NCBI GenBank assembly: GCA_018894105.1
Contig: CM032128.1
Span: 35,242,799 to 35,306,798 of the forward strand
Reading direction: 5' to 3'
DNA: 64,000 bases
Source: Jacaranda mimosifolia
Lineage: Eukaryota > Streptophyta > Magnoliopsida > Lamiales > Bignoniaceae
This document shows, one piece after another, positions 57,576 to 64,000 of the stretch (its first letter is position 1; every line of letters begins with the position of its first letter). The position numbers and the translations under genes were made by a program. The notes beneath the pieces were generated by a model. The model searched no databases. It had not been told where the DNA came from and saw only the letters and a program-made list of their open reading frames with translations.

Positions 57576-57778
57576 TTCAGCACTAATATGCTTGTAATAG
57601 GACATAATAGAGTCCAAAACTAGTTGAACGTGCATGCATGGCACATTATTATCTATGTAACATGTAACCGGTGCTTTAAAAGAAATAGAATAATTGTATG
57701 AGAATTGTAATAATTACTCATGCAAAAATAGTCAACTAGTGATGATGCTTATTTATATTGTGACACTTGAAAAATACA

Positions 57779-58110
57779 GGCTTTGTTTGATTATGTTTTT
57801 CCGGGCAATAATGTTTTGGGAAAATATAATTAAATATATCATTATTTTTCTTTTAAAATATACATTTTTTAATATATACATACATATTATATATACATAT
57901 CATATATATTTTATTATTATTCTAATATTAAAATAATCACTTAATTTTATTTTTATCCCAAAAATTCAATAAAAAAATATTGATTTGACTGTTACAGTCA
58001 AAAATATCTCCCCAAAACGTGAACAAACATATCAGAAAATAATTTTCACATTTTTCAATAATTTATTCACTCAAAACACATAATAAAATCAAACAAAAAA
58101 CATAACCATA
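57779..58110. mobile_element. Decayed MITE of the gtttggttatgtttt family
   Basis: Starts ggctttgtttgattatgttt and keeps the tgttttgggaaaatataa and cacataataaaatca body phrases of the element at 31898. The right end is worn (cataaccataattttt). Confidence 0.45.
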
Positions 58111-58575
58111 ATTTTTCTTAACGAATCATGCAAATAATGGGTTAAAGGTACTGAATTTCTCAGGAAAAAAAAAAAGAAAGTTGTGTGACCTAACTTCTTT
58201 ATTCATAAACCATGAGAGTTGGCTATATGAGGCATGCCCCCACCTTCTCATAGAGACTACCGAAAATGGGAGCTACATGAACTCCCCTCTTGCCTCTCGG
58301 AAGTGTGGATTGCCCACTTTCTTGGGCCAACTGCCTTTAATATAGCTTGGGCCTTTTGGATTAATGATTAATGATCATAATGGCTTGTCAAAACACAATT
58401 ACACATCATTCAAATAGGACCTAATAGGTTAGCATATGAACTCAACTTTCATTTCTCATAAAAAGTAAAGCTCAAAAAGCTTATACAATATAATTGTTAT
58501 AAATGAAAATGCATGTAAAATTTAAATAAATATTGATGAATAATTGAAAGTGAAACCATGACAACTGATGCAATG
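58111..58575. other. Spacer with a GC-richer block of unknown origin
   Basis: The stretch 58180-58360 (ctcatagagactaccgaaaa and around) is less AT-rich than the flanks and looks like part of a repeat, but shows no coding frame, ends or duplication that I can name. Confidence 0.3.
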
Positions 58576-59237
58576 TAGGGATGGCAACGAAGCGAGTATG
58601 GAACGGGTTTGGCAGGATCCGAAATTTGCCCCGCCTGCTTCTATTTGGACTCAAGACCTGTCCTGCCCTGCGTTCTCTTTAAAACCCGCCCCGCTTTAGA
58701 CTCCTAACCCATCGGGTCCAACTCGTCAAACCCATTTTTCTTTCTTTTTTTTTTATTTATTAAAATATATAATTTTGCAACTCATATATTTTTAAAATTG
58801 ATTAAAATAAACATACACAAAGAATATGTATATATGTATAGAAATTATAATCCAATATACAATAAGTTTCTAATATTATTTCTTAAAAATTAAAATAAAA
58901 TATCCATATTAATTGATTTTAATATATTCTTCATTATTTTTATGATGATTGAATGAGTACAAAATTATTATTTATTTGATGAAATATAAATGCTATTATA
59001 ATCCTAAGTTTTTATATTTTACGTGCATATATTATATATAATATGTTATATATTTATTATGCACGGCGGGTTCAGGGCGGGTTTACTTAAACCCATAACC
59101 CACCCCAAACTCGGCCGGGCCTATGAAATTAGGACCCGTAATCTGCTCTAAAATTCGTTTATTTGACTCATAACTCGTTCCATTAGGGGCGGGTTCGGGG
59201 CGAGAACCCAATCTACCCGGACATATTGCCATACCTA
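58576..59237. mobile_element. hAT-like element with GGGCGGGTT-type subterminal repeats
   Basis: The ends are tagggatggcaacgaagc and, reversed, taggtatggcaatatg. Flanks atgcaatg (58568-58575) and atgcaacg (59238-59245) agree at seven of eight bases. Both arms carry gggcgggtt / aacccgccc motifs around an AT-rich centre. No transposase frame. Confidence 0.75.
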
Positions 59238-59608
59238 ATGCAACGGATAAAATTGAGAAGGAAAATAAAAATTACTGAATGAATAACTTAGACAAAAGAA
59301 AGTTTGTTATTTCATATCTACTTTCAAACACCTATCTCCCTAATTCCTTTGACTATTTCTGATATATTTTTAACAATTTATTGAGATTTGGTTTGATTAT
59401 GTGAAAATTAAGTTCGATTAAATTATTAATTTGAAGTGATTCGATTTTAGTTCATCTTTTGTCCAGTAGAACAGTTGCTTCAACTGCTAGTACTTTCGAC
59501 TGGTGGGCGCCTACTAGTTTTTCCTTCTTCTCTTGCTAGATCTAACTCAAATGTTTTGCTAGGTTAGCTGATTCAAATAATTAACCATTGTGCTTAATTA
59601 AATTTAAC

Positions 59609-59731
59609 TTGCGCGAATGGCATGTGGCCTAGCGGTATAAGTCTTCCACATAATGTGGGAGGTCAGGAGTTCGTTCGAGAATGAACTCCTGATGTGGTGT
59701 ATAAGTAATAATAATAAGAATAAAAAAAAAA
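59609..59731 (+). mobile_element. tRNA-like SINE copy
   Basis: Contains gcatgtggcctagcggtata, the hairpin cttccacataatgtgggag, ggagttcgttcgagaatgaa, and ends in an AATA-rich tail followed by A9-10. Duplication not clear. It lies about 85 bp before the copia LTR. Confidence 0.65.
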
Positions 59732-59816
59732 TTAGCCTACGTGGCTTCTTAGGATTAACAAACAAATGATAACTCTCAAATTAAGGAAGAGGGGATTATA
59801 GGATTCCTAACCTATA

Positions 59817-60238
59817 TGTTGATTTTGCCGCCTTGAAATTGAGGTAAATTTGACAAGGAGACCAAGTTTGACTAGAATTAGGACTCCTCCTTGTATTGGG
59901 TTTCCTAATTCTAGGTAAAGTAGTCAAGTAATTTTTTGACTATAAATACTAGTTTTTTCTTTCGAAAAAATTATCACGAACATAACACAAGGGCTTCTTT
60001 ACTGCTTTTGAGTAATTCTCTCAAGACGGAGTTTAGAACGAGGGTGTTAGGTGTTTTCGTGAGATTTGTGGGATTCAAGTTTGTACTTGCACTTTGATTT
60101 GAGATCAATAAAATTCCTTTTCTTTGTCGGGTGGATTAGGCACATCGCCGAACCACGTTAAATCTTGTTGTCACTTTACATTGAATTACTTTACTATTAT
60201 TTCATTGTTTCCGCAATAGATCCTCCAGGGTTTCAACA
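59817..60238 (+). repeat. 5' LTR of the copia element
   Basis: Starts tgttga and ends tcaaca, a perfect 6-bp terminal inversion of TG..CA form. A TATA box (tataaatact) lies at 59941. Three bases after the end is tggtatcaaagcag (60242), a primer binding site for initiator tRNA-Met. The 3' LTR is beyond the window, so the left border is inferred from the inversion only. Confidence 0.6.
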
Positions 60239-60256
60239 AACTGGTATCAAAGCAGG

Positions 60257-63200
60257 TTGGATCAGATGTTAGGAATGAAGTACGAGGTAGAGAAATTCGA
60301 TGGGAAGAATGACTTTGGGCTGTGGAAGATGAAGGTTCACGCTCTCCTGTGTCAACAAGGATTACAGAGAGCGTTAAAGGGCAGAGATTTCTTGTCGGAA
60401 ACGCTGAAGGATGAGGAGAAGGATGAGTTCATGGCGAAGGCTTACGGTACTCTGGTGTTATCATTGGCGGATAACGTACTGAGAGAGGTCGCCACGGAAA
60501 GTACGCCAGCAGATTTATGGAAGAAGCTGGAGAGTCTATATATGACGAAGTCCCTAACAAATCGGCTGTATTTAAAATAGCGATTATACACATTGAGAAT
60601 GAAGGAAGGTACATCTATTACTCAACATATTGATTTTTTCAATAAGGTGATTCTAGATCTCGCTAGTATAGATGTCAAAATTGATGATGAGGATCAAGCT
60701 TTAATTCTCTTGTGTTCTCTGCCAAAATCTTTTGAGCACTTGGTTACTACTTTGTTGTACGGGAGAGATACGATTTCAATGGAGGATGTGAAGGCCTCAT
60801 TGAATTCCAACGAGTTGAGAAAACATGTCTTGGGCAGCAACGATGGTGAAAGTGGGGAAGGATTAGTGGCAAGAGGGAGACCAAGAGAAAGGGGGAGGAG
60901 TAGGGGCCGATCGAAGTCCCGAACCAAGCCTAGAAATGGTGACAAATGTTTTAGGTGCGGTGGAAAGGGGCATTGGAGACGGAATTGTCCGGAACGAGGA
61001 AAGGCGAAGGATGCAGATGAAAATTCTGATCAGAAACGGGATGATGTCGCAGGAATTGTTGAGGATGAGTCTGATGGTGGGCTTGTTCTCAACGTTGCTG
61101 AAACTTTACTAAGCTCTGAATGGATTTTGGATAGTGGCTGCTCCTACCATATGTGCCCAAGAGAAGATTGGTTTACCACATACCAAAAATTTGATGGTGG
61201 TAAGGTGCTTATGGGAAATGATGCTTCTTGCAGGGTTGTAGGAATTGGCTCAGTTTGTATCAGGATGCATGATGGGATAGTAAGGACCCTAACAAATGTG
61301 CGGCATGTTCCAGATCTGAAGAAAAATCTGATATCGCTAGGTACTCTGGACAAGAATGGTTGTGAGTACAGAGCTCGAGATGGAGTTCTGCGGGTTTCCA
61401 AAGGTGCACTGCTTATCATGAAGGGAGAAAAGCGGAACGACCTTTACATATTACAAGGAAACACGGTTTCTGGTACTGTAGCGATTTCTTCATCAGTCAA
61501 TGATACTACGAGACTCTGGCATATGCGACTTGGGCATATAAGTGAGAGGGGAATGTCAGAACTAAGCAAACGAGGTTTGCTTTGCGGAGAGAAGACTGGA
61601 GAACTGGATTTCTGCGAGCAGTGTGTGCTAGGCAAGCAACATAGGGTGAAATTCGGTACTGCAGTTCATAGGACCAAAGGTACCTCAGATTATATTCACT
61701 CAGATCTTTGAGGGCCTTCTCAGGTTCCTTCAAAGGGAGGTGCAAGGTACATGCTGACATTCATAGATGATTTCTCATGGAGAGTATGGGTGTACATGCT
61801 GAAGCATAAGGATGAGGTGCTTGTCAACTTCAAGCAATGGAAAACCTTAATTTAGAAGCAGACAAGAAAGGAGATCAAGCGCTTGAGGACTGACAACGAA
61901 TTGGAGTTCTGCAACAAGGAATTTCAGGAATTCTGTGAGAAGGAAGGAATTGTGAGGCATTGCATAATTGTACATACACCACAGTAGAATGGAGTTGCAG
62001 AACGGATGAACAGGACTATCTTGGAAAGAGCTAGATGCATGCTCTTTAACGCCGGATTGTCCAAGGATTTTTGGGCAGAAGCAATTAACACTGCTTGTTA
62101 TTTGGTGAATAGGTCACCATCAACCGCTTTGGACTGCAAGACACCAATGGAAGTTTGGTCTGGGTCTCCTGCTGATTACTCAAATCTGAGAGTATTTGGG
62201 TGTCCAGCCTATGCTCATGTCCGGCATGGGAAGCTTGAGCCAAGGGCTATGAAGTGCATATTTCTAGGCTATGCAAATGGAGTCAAAGGTTATCGTTTGT
62301 GGTGTAATGATGACAAGGGCTCCAAGATGATTATCAGCAGGGACGTGACATTCGATGAGTCTGCAATGATGAAGAAGGTAGAGCAGCAGGAAAGCGGTCA
62401 ACAGGGCGTTAAGTAGAAGGTGGAGATTCATATTGATCCTCCACAAGTTTCAAAGGGGAAACAGAAGGTGGTAGATGAAGCTGGTGAGAGCACATTACCA
62501 CCTAATCAACAGCAGGAAAATGAATCACTACAAAATTATCGCTTGGCTCGTGATAGGGAGATGAGGCAGATCAAACCACCACAACGGTATGCTTACTCAG
62601 ATTTGGTAGCTTATGCTTTGAGTTCAGCTGAGGAGTTTGTAGGAGATGATCCAGTCTCATACAAAGAGGCAATTTCCAGGCCAGATTCTGATAAATGGGT
62701 TGCAGCTATGAGTGAAGAGGTGGAGTCTCTACACAAAAATAACACATGGGAGCTGGTTGATGTACTTAAAGGGCAGAAAATTGTAGGTTGCAAATGGATC
62801 TATAAGAAGAAAGAAGGAATTCCTGGTGTTGAAGATGCTAGATACAAGGCGCGATTGGTTGCTAAGGGTTTTACTCAGAGAGAGGGAGTTGACTTCATGA
62901 AAGTATTCTCCCTAGTTGTAAAACATACTTCCATTCGTGTTTTACTTGCCATGGTTGCTCTGTTTGATATGGAACTGGAGCAGATGGATGTGAAAACAAC
63001 GTTTTTGCATTGTGAGTTGGATGAACAAATCTACATGAGTCAACCAGAAGGATTCGTTATTTTCGGGAAACAAAATCAAGCATATCTTTTGAAGAGGTCA
63101 TTATATGGTTTGAAGCAGTCTCCCAAGCAGTGGTATAAAAGGTTTGATGCTTTTATCACCAAGATAGGATATACTAGAAGCAAATTTGATTGTTGTGTAT

Positions 63201-64000
63201 GTTACAAAATTTGTAGTGATAGCCTTCTCGTATATTTGCTGTTGTACGTTGATGATATGTTGATTGCCTCTAGAAACATATCTGAGATCAACCAATTAAA
63301 AGCTCAGTTAAGTGAAGAATTTGAAATGAAGGATTTGGGCGGTGCAAAGAAGATTCTGGGCATGGAGATCATCCGGGATAGACACGCAGGATTGTTGTAC
63401 TTGTCTCAACAGCATTACATTGAGAAAGTACTTGAGCGATTTGGGATGAATAAGTCCAAGCCAGTTAGTACGCCACTTGCAGCTCATTTCAAGCTCTCAT
63501 CAGATCTATCACCGAGTACTGAGGAAGAGGTGGAGCATGTCAAATGTGCCATATGCTAGTGCAGTGGTTAGCTTGATGTACGCCATGGTGTGCACTAGGC
63601 CAGACATTTCACATGCAGTTAGTATTGTGAGCAGGTATATGCACAAGCCAGGAAAGACTCGTTGGCTGGCTGTGAAATGGATCATGAGGTATCTAAGAGG
63701 CTCTACAGGCAGATGCTTGAGGTATAGTCAATCGAATTCTACTACAAGAATTCTTGGCTATGTGGATGCGGACTATGCAGGAGATTTAGACAGCAGAAGG
63801 TCCATGACGGGCTATGTGTTTTGTGTATCAAGTTGTACGGTTAGCTGGAAGGCGACTTTGCAGTCATCAGTTGCATTGTCCACAACAGAAGCTGAGTACA
63901 TGGCTTTAGCTGAAGGCGTTAAAAAAGGCATTTGGCTAAAGGGGCTGATCGATGATATGGGTATGACTTCTGAGATCACTAAGGTATTTTGTGACAGTCA
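60257..64000 (+). pseudogene. gag-pol polyprotein of the copia element, broken by stops and one frameshift
   Basis: One reading frame runs from 60257 to 63559 with in-frame stops at 60578 (TAG), 61709 (TGA), 61853 (TAG), 61985 (TAG) and 62414 (TAG). At about 63537 the frame shifts, as if two bases were lost, and RNase H continues in another frame to the window end. Visible parts: gag (FDGKNDFGLWKMKVHALLC), zinc knuckle CFRCGGKGHWRRNC, protease DSG (WILDSGCSYHM), integrase HHCC (LGH ... CEQCVLGKQHR) and core, reverse transcriptase with YVDD, RNase H (DADYAGDLDSRRSMTGY, STTEAEYMAL). All catalytic landmarks are recognisable, so decay is moderate. The copy cannot make a full polyprotein. Confidence 0.9.

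Larger units (their letters stand above)
59817..64000 (+). mobile_element. Ty1/copia retrotransposon, Tork/TNT1-like, degenerate and cut by the window edge
   Basis: Order of parts: LTR, primer binding site, gag, protease, integrase, reverse transcriptase, RNase H. Protease before integrase before reverse transcriptase is the copia order. Protein wording throughout resembles the TNT1-94 type. The internal region is open for its whole length apart from the breaks listed in the coding entry. At least 4.2 kb are seen. Confidence 0.9.

Noticed and set aside
60257..64000. Copia element as an intact, active retrotransposon
   Set aside because: Five in-frame stops and one frameshift are visible in the part seen.

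Overview
The window is a gene-bearing stretch of a flowering-plant nuclear genome. Genes have many short exons with GT..AG introns, the spacers are AT-rich, and the proteins are plant-specific (WRKY factor, PPR proteins, nuclear-encoded plastid ClpP, CrRLK1L receptor kinase, D27-like isomerase). Protein similarity points to a eudicot, perhaps an asterid; that last step is weak.

Layout, left to right. A cut ATXR5/6-like histone methyltransferase (minus) and an intron-less membrane protein (minus) are followed by about 6 kb of repeats (SINEs, paired MITEs, one TRIM). Then come a group IIe WRKY gene (plus), the plastid protease subunit CLPP5 (minus, 8 exons) and an INO80 complex subunit B / PAPA-1-like gene (minus, 6 coding exons). 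A second transposon-rich spacer (20.8-24.7 kb) holds a Mutator-like element with long inverted repeats, a second TRIM, a possible solo LTR and a SINE. Next are a DDX42/RH24-type DEAD-box helicase (plus), a D27-like carotenoid isomerase (minus), an organellar PPR protein (plus), a membrane-anchored CYP21-type cyclophilin (minus) and a type I membrane protein that looks like the ethylbenzene-dehydrogenase-like haem-binding family (minus). Then follow a single-exon FERONIA/ANXUR-type receptor kinase (minus), GUN1 (PPR-SMR, plus) and a secreted glycine-rich protein (plus). The right end is a degenerate Ty1/copia element whose 3' part runs out of the window.

Gene models were spliced by hand from GT/AG sites. 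Every multi-exon model listed keeps one open frame across all junctions and comes close to the usual family length. The genes do not form one pathway. Three act in the plastid (CLPP5, GUN1, D27-like), and helicase, cyclophilin and PAPA-1-like genes appear to be neighbours in Arabidopsis too (from memory).

No clearly new biological system was seen. The most informative unexplained structure is in the mobile DNA: two miniature LTR elements with perfect 5-bp target duplications, three hAT-like elements that share termini but differ in subterminal repeats (one nested in a SINE), a dispersed tRNA-like SINE family, two side-by-side MITE pairs, and a copia element whose stop codons mostly sit where relatives have CAG. 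Upstream ATGs in front of GUN1 also merit a check.
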